Source: Stappia sp. TSB10P1A
Lineage (GTDB): Bacteria; Pseudomonadota; Alphaproteobacteria; Rhizobiales; Stappiaceae
DNA length: 64,000 nt
Direction: 5' to 3'
NCBI RefSeq assembly: GCF_900185725.1
Contig: NZ_FYAU01000036.1
Coordinates: forward strand, 372,001-436,000
Positions 43,492 to 54,100 of the stretch are shown piece by piece. The translations under genes and the position numbers were made by a program. Every line of letters begins with the position of its first letter. The first letter of the stretch is position 1. Under the pieces are notes generated by a model. The model ran no database searches. It worked only from the letters and a program-made list of their open reading frames with translations, and was not told where the DNA came from.

Positions 43492-43641
43492 TGCCGAGGG
43501 TGCCAATGGTTCCCGGCTCTCCGGCTTCGCCTGCGGCCGGGATGACCTCCGAAGAGGAGGCACGGCCTCGCATCCTCTCGGCCGTCACCCCGGACGAGCA
43601 TCGCGAGATCCGGGGCCTATTGGTTCCCAGAGCGGCGGCGA
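43492..43641. repeat. Direct repeat, copy A (about 150 bp)
   Basis: Begins TGCCGAGGGTGCCAATGG and ends AGCGGCGGCGA. It matches copy B at 44089-44241 with a 3-bp length difference and few substitutions; the inner block from CTCGCATCCTCTCGGCC to GGGGCCTATTGG is identical. Confidence 0.9.
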
Positions 43642-44088
43642 GGACACCGGAACGTCTCCACGTCCTCCGGACGACGTTCGCGCCCGCTCACCACCCTCCC
43701 CGCATCATCCCGCACGCAGCGCAGCGAAGATGCGGGATCGGAGAGCCGGGAGCCTCACGACGGCACTCCCGAACGCCCCCGCAACCGCCGTGCCTCCCCG
43801 ATCCCGGATCTTCGGCCTCCGGCCTCGTCCGGGAAGACGCCAAGGAGAGGCATGTGCGTCAGGAACGGCGGCGAGGACACGCCCGCGCGAACCCCACACA
43901 CAGAGTGTCGCCCCGGTTTCGGCGTAGCCGAAGACCGGGAACCAGTAACCCCGAACGGTTCGAGTGAGGCCTCGGCACTGCCGCCGGAAGCTCCTGCCTT
44001 CGCACACCCACCCGCCCCGGCGGATACTGGATACCTGCCTTCGCAGGTATGACAGCCGAGGAGGTGGCGGTGCGTCCCGCCTCGCGCC

Positions 44089-44241
44089 TGCCGAGGGTGC
44101 CAATGGCTCCCGGCTCTCCGGCTTCGCCTGCGGCCGGGATGACGTCCTGAGAAAGAGGCCGACCCGCTCGCATCCTCTCGGCCGTCACCCCGGACGAGCA
44201 TCGCGAGATCCGGGGCCTATTGGCTGCCAGAGCGGCGGCGA
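44089..44241. repeat. Direct repeat, copy B (about 153 bp)
   Basis: Second copy of the repeat at 43492, about 600 bp downstream, in the same orientation. It ends 42 bp before the stop codon of cysQ, which converges on it. Confidence 0.9.
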
Positions 44242-44283
44242 CGGCGCGCCCGCGCTATCCGCCGTTGTCAGCCCTCTCCTGCG

Positions 44284-45132
44284 TCAGCCGGCAGCGGACG
44301 TTCCGGCGACCTTGGCGGCGGCGGCGCGCACGAGATCGCTCGTGCCGGCGGCAAGGAAGCCCGGATTGGCGAAGTCGGCGTCGTGCGGCTGGTTGCGCTT
44401 GCCATAGAGGAAGGGCGCGCCGTCGAGGCGGCTGACGCTGCCGCCGGCGGCCAGCAGCACGCCGTGACCCGCCGCCGTGTCCCATTCCATGGTCCGGCCG
44501 AAGCGCGGATAAAGGTCCGCTTCGCCGCGCGCCACCAGGCAGAATTTCAGCGAGGAGCCGACGCTGACCGTGTCGCTCACCCCCATCGCGGTGAGCAGCG
44601 CGTCGGTCTCCGCGTCCCGGTGCGAGCGGCTGGCGACCGCCACCGGCGGCACCCTCGGCGCGGCCCGCACGCGCAGCGGCACCACCTCGCCGCCGCCGCT
44701 TCCCACTGCGACCGTCTCCTCGACCGCGCCCTCACCGAGCCGCCCGAGATAGAGCGAACCGCGATGCGGCGCGTAGACGGCGCCCATCACCGGCACGCCC
44801 TTTTCCACCAGCGCGATGTTCACGGTGAAATCGCCGCGGCCGGAGATGAACTCGCGGGTGCCGTCGAGCGGATCGACGAGGAAGAAGCGCTCGCCGACCT
44901 CCTCGGGCAGCCGGCCGGCGGCGACCTCTTCTTCCGCGACCACCGGCAGGCCCGGAAACGCCTTGGCCAGCCCGGCAAGGATGATCGCCTCGGCCCGGCG
45001 GTCGGCCTCGGTCACCGGACTGTCGTCGGCCTTGCTCTCCACCGCGACGCCGCCGTGGAAATAGTCGAGCAGCACCGCCCCCGCCTCCAGGCAGAGCGCT
45101 CTCAGCGCCCGCATGTCGTCCGTCATCCGCAT
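44284..45132 (-). CDS. cysQ: 3'(2'),5'-bisphosphate nucleotidase CysQ
   Basis: A 282-residue inositol-monophosphatase-fold enzyme that hydrolyses PAP (and PAPS) to AMP (APS). VTEADRRAEAIILAGL, VVAEEEVAAG and FFLVDPLDGTREFI are the metal-binding motifs, and EWDTAAGHGVLLAAGG the C-terminal one. PAP is the by-product of sulfotransferases and of PAPS reductase, so CysQ relieves product inhibition. GGAGAG 5 bases before the ATG at 45132 sets the start. It lies between cysD-cysNC copy 2 and ugd; 45 bp separate it from ugd, so they are probably co-transcribed. Confidence 0.92.
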   Translation of the reverse strand: MRMTDDMRALRALCLEAGAVLLDYFHGGVAVESKADDSPVTEADRRAEAIILAGLAKAFPGLPVVAEEEVAAGRLPEEVGERFFLVDPLDGTREFISGRGDFTVNIALVEKGVPVMGAVYAPHRGSLYLGRLGEGAVEETVAVGSGGGEVVPLRVRAAPRVPPVAVASRSHRDAETDALLTAMGVSDTVSVGSSLKFCLVARGEADLYPRFGRTMEWDTAAGHGVLLAAGGSVSRLDGAPFLYGKRNQPHDADFANPGFLAAGTSDLVRAAAAKVAGTSAAG

Positions 45133-45177
45133 GGTGTCTCTCCAGTGGTGATCCGTTCGTGGCTACTGCCCCGCCGC

Positions 45178-46497
45178 TCAGCCGAGAGCGAGCGGCGTCT
45201 TGCCGATGCCCCGGTAGTGCAGGCCGGCGGCGACCACATCCGAGCCCTGCCAGATGTTGCGCATGTCGACCACCGCGCGCCCGCGCATGCGCCGGGCGAT
45301 CTCGGCGAGATCGAGCCCGCGATAGGTGTTCCACTCGGTGATGACCGCGAGGACATCGACCTCGTCCGCCACCTCATAGGGGTCGGTGCGCCATTCGAGG
45401 CCCGGCAGCAGCGGTTCCGCCTGGCTGCGCGCCTCCGGATCGTGGGCGACGACGATGACGCCGGCCGCCTGCAGCGCCGGCACGATCACCAGCGAGGGGG
45501 CGTCGCGCACGTCGTCGGTGTTCGGCTTGAAGGCGATGCCGAGAATGCCGACGCGCTTGCCGGCAGTCTCGGGCCCGAGCGCCTCCAGCACCCGCTCCGC
45601 CATCTGCCGCTTGCGCTCCTCGTTGACGGCGATGGTCGCCTCGACCAGCCGCTGCGGCGCGCCGTGCTTCAGGCCGGTCGCGGCCAGCGCCGTCGTGTCC
45701 TTGGGAAAGCACGAGCCGCCGAAGCCGGGGCCGGCATGCAGGAATTTGGAGCCGATGCGGTTGTCGAGGCCGATGCCGCTCGCCACCTTCTGCACGTCGC
45801 CGCCGACCTTCTCGCACAGGTTGGCGATCTCGTTGATGAAGGTGATCTTCAGCGCCAGGAAGGCGTTGGCGGCATATTTGGTCAGTTCGGCGTTTTCCAG
45901 CGAGGTGACGAGGATCGGCGTCTCGCGCAGGTAGAGCGGCCGGTAGAGGCGGCGCAGCGCGCTTTCCGCGCGCTCGTCCTCGGCGCCCACCACCACCCGG
46001 TCGGGCCGCATGAAGTCCTCGATCGCCGAGCCTTCGCGCAGGAATTCCGGATTGGAGGCGATGGAGAAGTCGACGCCGGGCCGCTCCTCGCGGATGATCT
46101 CGGCGACCTTTCGGCAGGTGCCGACGACCACGGTGGACTTGATCACGACGACCGTGCCGGGGCGCATCGCCTTGGCGATCTGGCGCGCGGCGGCATAGAC
46201 ATAGGTGAGGTCCGCCTCGCCGTCGCCGCGCCGCGAGGGCGTGCCGACGGCGATGAAGACCACGTCGGCGCCGGCCACCGCCGTGTCGAAATCGGTGGTG
46301 AAGGACAGCCGGCCGGCCGCCAGATTGCGCTCGATCAGCCCGTCGAGGCCCGGCTCGTAGATCGGCACCTCGCCCGCGTTGAGCCGTTCGATCTTGCCCG
46401 CGTCGATGTCGACACAGGCGATCTTGAAGCCGAATTCCGAAAAGCAGACGCCAGAGACCAGGCCGACATAGCCGGTGCCAATCATTGCGATGCGCAT
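45178..46497 (-). CDS. ugd: UDP-glucose 6-dehydrogenase
   Basis: A 439-residue enzyme that oxidises UDP-glucose to UDP-glucuronate. IAMIGTGYVGLVSGVCFSE binds NAD, VFIAVGTPSRRGDGEADL is the second Rossmann signature, and GFGGSCFPKDTTAL carries the catalytic Cys263; NRIGSKFLHAGPG is also conserved. UDP-GlcA would give the capsule its uronic acid. Divergent from galE copy 2, with a 329-bp spacer containing a 12-bp tandem repeat. Confidence 0.94.
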   Translation of the reverse strand: MRIAMIGTGYVGLVSGVCFSEFGFKIACVDIDAGKIERLNAGEVPIYEPGLDGLIERNLAAGRLSFTTDFDTAVAGADVVFIAVGTPSRRGDGEADLTYVYAAARQIAKAMRPGTVVVIKSTVVVGTCRKVAEIIREERPGVDFSIASNPEFLREGSAIEDFMRPDRVVVGAEDERAESALRRLYRPLYLRETPILVTSLENAELTKYAANAFLALKITFINEIANLCEKVGGDVQKVASGIGLDNRIGSKFLHAGPGFGGSCFPKDTTALAATGLKHGAPQRLVEATIAVNEERKRQMAERVLEALGPETAGKRVGILGIAFKPNTDDVRDAPSLVIVPALQAAGVIVVAHDPEARSQAEPLLPGLEWRTDPYEVADEVDVLAVITEWNTYRGLDLAEIARRMRGRAVVDMRNIWQGSDVVAAGLHYRGIGKTPLALG

Positions 46498-46826
46498 GCG
46501 TGCTCCTGGAGTTTCCTGGAAAAACGGGCCTGCGGGGGCCGGGAGGCGGCGGCGCGGGCCGGACCGGTGCTGTTCACGTCACGATCTTGCAGGCAGGATC
46601 CCTTGAGGGTCCCGATGAGGGTCCCGATGAGGGTCCCGGCGAGGATCCTGGAACCGGGTGCTCGCCGGCCGCGTTGCGGACCGCTTCGGCCAACCGCTCG
46701 CGAGCGCGCCTGTCCGGCTGCGTTCCTGTTCGCTTGCCAGCCGTTTGTCAACCCGCTAACACCATCGGGCGACCGGGTGCCGCGGCATCCGAAACGGCGC
46801 GTGGCGGACGGCCGCGGGAGGGGAGC
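46498..46826. other. ugd-galE divergent intergenic region
   Basis: A 329-bp spacer that must hold promoters in both directions. Apart from the 12-bp tandem repeat, and a GGGAGGGGAGC ribosome-binding site just before galE, nothing distinctive is seen. No plausible gene. Confidence 0.5.
46604..46651. repeat. Tandem repeat, four 12-bp units
   Basis: TGAGGGTCCCGA twice exactly, then TGAGGGTCCCGG and a degenerate CGAGGATCCTGG. It lies about 105 bp upstream of ugd and 175 bp upstream of galE. Confidence 0.85.
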
Positions 46827-47822
46827 ATGGCGGTTCTTGTAACCGGCGGAGCAGGTTACATCGGAAGCCAGATGGCGTGGCGGCTGCTGGACGCGGGCGA
46901 GCGGGTCGTCGTGCTCGACACGCTCGAGGGCGGGCACGCCTGGTCGGTGCCGCCGGCCGCTGCCTTCCTGCAAGGAGATGTCGCCGATCCGCAAGCCCTT
47001 GGCCGCGCGCTCGCCCTTGCCGGCGAACCGGTCGACGCGGTGCTGCATTTCGCCGGCTCGGTCTCCGTGCCCGAATCCGTCGAGCGCCCCGAAAAATACT
47101 ACCGCAACAACACCTGCGCGACGCTGGCACTTGTCGAGGGCTGCCGCGCGGCGGGCATCGCCAATCTCATCTTCTCCTCCACCGCCGCCGTCTATGGCGA
47201 GGTCGGCGGCGATCCGGTCGGCGAGGACGCGCCGACGCTGCCCACCTCCCCCTATGGCATGTCGAAGCTGATGAGCGAGCGGATGCTTGCCGACATCGCC
47301 GGCGCCCATGGCCTGCGCTGCGGCGTGCTGCGCTATTTCAACGTCGCCGGCGCCGATCCGCTCGGGCGCACCGGCCATTCGACGCGGGGCGCGGCGCATC
47401 TGCTCAAGGTCGCCTGCGAGGCCGCGCTCGGCCTGCGCGACGGGCTGACCATCCACGGCACCGACTATCCGACCCGCGACGGCACCGCCGAGCGCGACTT
47501 CATCCATGTCGCCGACCTTGTGGAGGCGCATTACCTCGCCCTCAACCAGTTGCGCGAGGGGAGCCCCGGCTTCACGCTGAATTGCGGCTACGGCCGGGGC
47601 TATACGGTGCTGGAGACGATTTCCGCCGTGAAGCGGCTGGCGGGCTGCGACTTTCCCGTCCACACCGGACCGCGGCGGCCGGGCGATATCGCCAGCGTGG
47701 TGGCGGACAACGGCAGGATTGTTGCAAGGCTCGGCTGGCGGCCGGCCCATGACGATATCGAGGTCATCGCCGGGCACGCTCTTGCCTGGGAGAGGAAACT
47801 GTTGCAACGCAACGAGGGTTGA
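46827..47822 (+). CDS. galE: UDP-glucose 4-epimerase (second copy)
   Basis: A 331-residue extended SDR. VLVTGGAGYIGSQ binds NAD, FSSTAAVYGEVGG is the serine region and SPYGMSKLMSERML gives Tyr and Lys; RYFNVAGADPLGRTGHST and DGTAERDFIHVADL are GalE signatures. It is markedly different from the copy at 19 kb, so the two may use different substrates (for example UDP-GlcNAc or UDP-GlcA instead of UDP-Glc). The start at 46827 follows GGGAGGGGAGC. It is divergent from ugd, which suggests that the epimerase may act on UDP-GlcA/UDP-Glc pools for the same polymer. Confidence 0.9.
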   Translation: MAVLVTGGAGYIGSQMAWRLLDAGERVVVLDTLEGGHAWSVPPAAAFLQGDVADPQALGRALALAGEPVDAVLHFAGSVSVPESVERPEKYYRNNTCATLALVEGCRAAGIANLIFSSTAAVYGEVGGDPVGEDAPTLPTSPYGMSKLMSERMLADIAGAHGLRCGVLRYFNVAGADPLGRTGHSTRGAAHLLKVACEAALGLRDGLTIHGTDYPTRDGTAERDFIHVADLVEAHYLALNQLREGSPGFTLNCGYGRGYTVLETISAVKRLAGCDFPVHTGPRRPGDIASVVADNGRIVARLGWRPAHDDIEVIAGHALAWERKLLQRNEG

Positions 47823-48175
47823 CTGTCATCATTTTGAAAGACTGACCATTTCCGATGCGGCGCTCAATGATTCCGCTGGGGAACAAATATCTGGAGAAAT
47901 TTATGCTGCAATGCAATATTGCTATATTATCGACGCTTTGAAGACCGTCTCGTGCTGTTATATTGAGGCCGTTCGAACGGGTCCCGGCTGGTGGCAGGCG
48001 GGGACCAAAGCTGATTGAGAGACCTTGTCGGGGACGGTGGCAGGACCCATCCCGGACAAGGATGGGAGCCGGCCTCCGGCAGGGCGGTTGCAGGGGTATG
48101 CAACCCGACGACAACATGCGGTGGCGGTCGCAGGACCGCCGTTGCCCGAAAAGCACCGCTACGGAAGAGTTCTGA
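47823..48175. promoter_or_regulatory. Long AT-rich leader and promoter region of the polyketide synthase gene
   Basis: 353 bp without a gene. It is clearly richer in AT than its surroundings between 47825 and 47960. GCAATATTGC (47913-47922) is a perfect palindrome followed by the -10-like TATATTAT (47923-47930). ACTGTCATCATTTTG (47822-47836) resembles a sequence in front of the DUF2793 gene at 10.3 kb. No matching -35 was found with confidence. AT-rich leaders like this are often silenced by nucleoid or zinc-finger (MucR/Ros) regulators, which is only a suggestion here. Confidence 0.5.
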
Positions 48176-51100
48176 ATGTCCTTGCGCGCGAATAGCACCG
48201 TCATTACCGGTTATGCGGCCCGCCTTCCCGGGGCCGGCACAGTGGATGCCTTCTGGACACTGCTAGACGACGGGCTGTGCTCGGTCACCGAGATCGGCGG
48301 CGACCGGTTCGACACGCGCGGCTTCCATCATCCCCGGCCGGGCGTGTCCGGGCGCAGCTTCACCTTCGCCGCCGGCCAGATCGACGACGTGTGGGGCTTC
48401 GACGCCAGCTTCTTCGGCATCTCGCCGCGCGAGGCGGTGCAGATCGACCCGCAGCAGCGGCTGCTGCTGCAGGTGGTGTGGGAGGCGATCGAGAACGCGG
48501 GCCTGCGCGCCTGCGACCTTGCCGGCAGCCAGACCGGCGTCTATGTCGGCGCCTCCGGCCTCGACTATCACCAGCGGCTGCTGTTCGACCTGCCCTCCGT
48601 CGACGTGCAGACGATGACCGGCAACACGCTGTCGATCATCTCCAACCGCGTCTCCTATGCCTTCGACCTGCGCGGGCCGAGCTTCACGCTCGACACCGCC
48701 TGTTCCTCCTCGCTGGTGGCGCTGCACCAGGCGGTCAGCGCCATCGAGAGCGGGCAGATCGACACGGCCATCGTCGCCGGCGTCAACCTGCTGCTCAGCC
48801 CCTTCTCCTTCATCGGCTTCGCCCGCGCCTCGATGCTGTCGCCGCAGGGCCTGTGTCGGGCCTTCGACGCCTCCGGCGACGGCTATGTCCGTTCCGAGGG
48901 CGCGGTCGCCCTGGTGCTGCAGCGCGACACCACCGCGCGCGAGCCGCGGGCCCGCATCCTCGCCACCGGCATCAATGCGGACGGGCGCACCGCCGGCCTG
49001 TCGCTGCCCTCCTCCCCGGCGCAGAAGACGCTGCTGGAGAGCATCTATAGCGAGGAGCTCGGCATCTCGCCGGACGATCTCGCCTTCGTCGAGGCGCATG
49101 GCACCGGCACCCAGGTCGGCGACCCGGCCGAGGCCAACGCGCTCGGCACCGCCATCGGCCGCAAGCGCGGCGCGCCGCTGCCGATCGGCTCGGTCAAGAC
49201 CAATGTCGGCCATCTCGAGCCGGTCTCCGGCCTTGTCGGCATCCTCAAGTCGGTGCTGGCGCTGCAGCACGACCGGCTGCCGAAGTCGCTGCATTTCGAC
49301 GAGCCGAACCCGAATATCGACTTTGCCGGCCTCAACCTTGCTGTCGCCGTCGAGCCGGTCGCGCTCCCGCGAGGGCAGCGCCCGCGCCTTGCCGGCATCA
49401 ACTCCTTCGGCTTCGGCGGTACCAATGCCCATACCGTCATCGGCGACATGGAGCCGGCGCAGCCCTGCGACAGCCGCGTCGCCGACACCGCGCCGCTGGT
49501 GATCTCGGCGCGCTCGCAAGCGGCGCTACGCGACCTGGCCGGCCGCTATGCCGCGCTGGTCGCGGACCCCGGCACGCAGACCGGTGCGGTGATCGACGCC
49601 GCCGCCCGCCGCCGCGACCTGCACGACCACCGCCTCGTCGTGCTCGGCGACAGCGTCGCCAAGCTCGCCGCGCTCACGGCCTTTGCCGAGGGCAAGGAGG
49701 CGCCCGCCGCCATCGAGGGCAAGACCGCCCCGCGCACCCGCGGCGTCGCCTTCGCCTTTTCCGGCAACGGCTCGCAATGGGCCGGCATGGGCCAGCAGGC
49801 CTATTCCGGCGACAAGGCGTTCCGCGAGGCGCTGGAACTCGTCGACCGGCATTTCATGACGGTGTCCGGCTGGTCGCTGGTCACCATGCTGTTCTCCAAG
49901 GACCTGGAGACGGAGATCGAGCGGACCGAGATCGCCCAGCCGCTGCTCTTCGCGGTGCAGGTGGCCCTGGTCAGCGCGCTGAAGGCGCGGGGCCTTGCCC
50001 CGTCCGCCGTGCTCGGCCACAGCGTCGGCGAGGTGGCGGCGGCCTGGTGCTCGGGCATGCTGGATCTTGCCACGGCGACGCGCATCATCCACGCCCGCTC
50101 GACGCAGCAGGAGGTGGTGCGCCATCTCGGCAGCATGGCGGCCTTGCTGCTTCCGCCCGAGGAGGCTGAGGCGGCGATCCTTGAAGCCGGCCTGCCGGGC
50201 ATCGAGCTCTCAGCTCTCAACTCGCCGCGCAGCGTCACCATTTCCGGCCCGTCCGAGAGCATCGACGCCTTCGCCCGCCTCGCCCGCAAGAAGCGGTGGG
50301 CCCTGCGCAAGCTGAACATCGCCTACCCGTTCCACAGCGCGCTGGTCGATCCCATCGAGACGCCGCTGCGCGAGGCGCTCGGGACGCTGAAATGCGGCAA
50401 GCCGGCGATCCCCTTCCTCTCCTCGGTCACGCCGGAGCAGGACGAGATCACCCCCGACGCCACCTATTGGTGGGAAAACGTCCGCCGGCCGGTGCGCTTC
50501 ACCGACGCGGTCGCGCGCCTTGCCGAGCAGCCGGTCGACCTCGTCGTCGAGATCGGCCCCAAGCCGGTGCTCACCACCTATATCCGCGACGTGCTGCGCA
50601 GCGTCGGCAACCAGACGCCGGTGCTCGCCAGCCTGGAGGCGCCGCGCGGTGAAGGCGCGGCAATCCCCGATATCGACACGATCGCCGCGCGCATCGTCGC
50701 CCATGGCGCGGCGGCCGATCTCGACCGCTATGTCGGGCCGGAAGGGCGCAACCTGCCGGTGCTGCCGAGCTATCCCTGGCAGCTCACGTCCTTCCTGCCG
50801 CCGGAGACCGACGAGCGCATCACCGCCCATGGCGAGCGCGGCTGGCCGCTGGCCGGCAAGCGGCTGCGGCCGGAGACGGCGGAATGGTTCAACGTCGTCG
50901 ACCTCGACCTGCTGCCCTTCCTCGCCGACCACAAGGTCGAGCAGACCGCCGTGTTCCCGGCGGCCGGCTATATCGAGATGGCCCTGCGCGCCGCGCTGCA
51001 ATGGACCGGCGAGGCGCGCATCGAGGTGCGCGACCTCGAAATCCTGCGCCCGCTGGTGCTCGACGAGGGCAAGACCTTCGAAACCATGGTGCGCCTGTCG

Positions 51101-54100
51101 CCCGACGACCGGGTGATCGAGATCCATGCCCGCCAGCGCCTTTCCGGCGCCGACTGGTCGCTCTATGCCAAGGCCGGGTTCCGCACGCTGGCGGTGTCCG
51201 GCGCCGCGCCGCAGGCGGATGCCGATGCGGCCGGCACCGAGGTTTCCCATCAGGTGGCGGCCGATGCGGCCGGCATCGAGGTCTCCCATGACGAGATTTA
51301 CCGGCTGACGCTGGCGCACGGCCTCGACTACGGCCCGGCCTTCCGCCTTGCCGACGGTGCCGTGCTGTCGGGCGAGCGTGAGGCGCGGCTCGGCCTGCTG
51401 GCCCCCGCCGCCCTGTCCGAGCCGGAGACCTTCGCCCTGCATCCGGCCGTTGCCGATGCCGGCTTCCACGGCCTCTTCGCCCTGCTCGGCCAGCGCACTG
51501 AACCCGTCGGCGGCGGCTTCCTGCCGATCCGCTTCGGCGCGGTCGAGCTGCATGCCCCCGCCTCCCTTCCCGTTGCCGTGCGCATCCGGGTGGACAAGGG
51601 CAGCGCCCGCTCGCTGGTTGCCAGCTTCGACTATCTCGACGCCGAGGGCGGCCTCGTCGCGCGGCTGACGGGCGCCCGCTTCAAGGCGGTGCAGTTCCAC
51701 ATGGCCGATACCGACCACCGGCTGCACTACCGCGTCGTTCCCCGCCTGCTGACCCCGGCGCAAACCGGAGCGCCGGTCGTCCGGCCGCTCGCCGCGCTTG
51801 CCGAAGAGCTCGGGCTGGTGGCGAGCGAGGACTACGACCCCTCCGACGCTGCCCTGCTCGCCGACGCGCTGGCCCGCACGGTCGCCCACCGGGCGCTGCA
51901 TGCGGTGCTTGGCGACGAGCCCTTCCTGCTTGCCGACCGGATCCGCGCGGGCGCCCTGCATGAGAGCGCCGCCGCCTTCGCCGCCCATTTCCTGCATCTG
52001 CTGGCGCAGCACGACCTCGCCCATCAGGAGGACGGCGCCTGGCGCATCGCCGATCCCGCCGACGGGCTCGACCCCGCCTCGCTGGTGCAGACGCTGGTCT
52101 TCGAGGCCGGCGCCCACGGCTCGCAGGCGACCCTGCTCGCCCGCCTTGCCGACGATCTGCCGGACCTGTTGCGGGGCGGGCTGCCGGCCAGCGCCGGCGA
52201 TGTCTTCGCCTCGGCGCTGCTGGCCGGCTGGCGCAATGCCGATCCGGCGGCGCAGGCGCTGCGCCGCGCCTGTCTCGACCTTGCCGCACGCGCCGTCGCC
52301 GACTGGCCGCGCGAGGTTCCGCTCTCCGTGCTGGTGCTGGGCGAGCGTTCGTTCGCCGCCGCCCGCCATCTCGACACGCTGCTGTCGCCCTACAACGCCA
52401 CGCTCACCGTCAGCGATCCGTCGCCGGCGACCGTCGAGCGGCTGCGCCGCAACTGGCAGGGCAGCGCCCAGACGCGCTTCCTGTCGCCGGAGGACGGCGC
52501 GCTCATCGAGGGCGGGCCCTACGATCTGGTGGTCTGCTGCGACACGCTGAGCGGCGCCGGCGATGCGCTGCTCAAGGATCTCGTCGCGATGCTGTCGCCC
52601 GGCGGCCAGCTTCTGGCGCTGGAGCGCGCCCCCGCCACCGACGCCGAGCTGATCCTCGGCACCGGCGCCGACTGGTGGACGGCCGTTCCCGGCGCGCCGC
52701 TTCCCGCCGTCCCGCTGCTCGACCGCGCGGCCTGGCAGGCCCGCCTTGCCGCCTTCGGCCTTGCGGACGCGCAGGCGCTGCCGCTCGCCGGCGGCGAGAT
52801 CGACGCCAGCATTCTCGTCGCGGCCGCCCCGGCCCGCGCCAGCGCCGCCAACGGCAAAGGCAACGGCGCGGCGGACAGCGAGGCCGAGCCGCGCCGCCTG
52901 GCGATCGTCTGCGACGCCAAGGGGCCGTCGCGGGCCGTCGCCTCGGCGCTGCGCGAATGCCTGAAGCCGCATGGCATCGAGGCGGTGCTGGTCGCCGCCG
53001 GCACGCCGACGAAGGGCGACGACCTGCTGCGCGCCGATCTCGACGATCCCGCGACCTGGAGCGAGGGCACGATGCTTGCCGCTGCCGCCCGCGACGGCAT
53101 CGTCCATCTCGCCGGCGCCTATAGCGGGAGCGGCTCCGGATCTGGCGAGGATGCCAGCGCCCTGCTCTCGGCCCGCACCTGGCAGCTCACGCAGATGCTC
53201 AAGGGGCGCGGCAGCGCCACCGGCCCGGTGATGCTCGTCGCGCCGGAGGGCGCGCGCGCCCTCGCCCGCGGCACCGCGCCCGACCCGGTGCAGACCGGCG
53301 TGTGGACCTTCGGCCGCGTCGCCATGAACGAATTCCCCTCCGCCGGCCTCAGGCTCGTCGACATCCGCCGCGATCTCGATGCCAGCGCCGCCGCCCTGCG
53401 CCTTGCCGCAGAGATCGTCGGCGCCGGCCAGTGCGACGAGCGCGAGCTGGTGATCGACGGCGACACGCGCCTCGGCCTGCGGCTCGAGCGCGGCCCGGAC
53501 CTGCCGCGCACGGGCGACACGCAGACGGACGGCGGCACCCTGCGCCTCGACATCGCCCAGCAGGGCTCGCTCGACCGCCTCGCCTGGTCGCAGGTTCCCG
53601 CCCGCGCCCTTGTCGGCGACGAGGTCGAGATCGCGGTGGAGGCGAGCGGCCTCAATTTCCGCGATGTGATGTGGGCGCTCGGCCTGCTGCCGGAAGAGGC
53701 GCTGGAGGACGGGTTCGCCGGCCCGACGCTCGGCATGGAATGCGCCGGCACGGTCGTTGCCACCGGCCCGCAGGCCCGCCGCCTGCGCCCCGGCGACAAG
53801 GTCATCGCCTTCGCCCCGGCCTGTTTCGCCAGCCGCGTCACCGTCTCGGAAAAGGGCTGCGCCCGCACGCCGCAAGGGCTCGATCCGGAAGCGGCGGCGA
53901 CCATCCCCGTCGCCTTCCTCACCAGCTATTACGCGCTGCACCGGCTCGCCCGGCTGGAGCCGCACGAGACCGTGCTGATCCATGGCGGCGCCGGCGGCGT
54001 CGGCCTTGCCGCGATCCAGGTCGCCCGCCATATCGGCGCGACGATCATCGCCACCGCCGGCAGCCCGGAAAAGCGCAGCCTGCTGCGCCGGCTCGGCGTC

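Larger units (their letters stand above)
43238..44283. other. 1.05-kb intergenic stretch with dispersed repeats
   Basis: No credible gene: the open frames overlap in all directions and none looks like a protein. It contains two long direct repeats (listed separately) and several short inverted pieces of the kind scattered in alphaproteobacterial intergenic DNA, such as CACCCCGGACGAGCATCGCG with ATCCGGGGCC, CATCATCCCGCACGCAGCGC and GATACCTGCCTTCGCAGGTA. The cysD promoter should lie near 43330-43400, where AAAAAATCTC is the only AT-rich spot. Confidence 0.6.

Noticed and set aside
43238-44283. Insertion sequence or transposase remnant
   Set aside because: No transposase-like reading frame, no terminal inverted repeats with target duplication; only short dispersed repeats.
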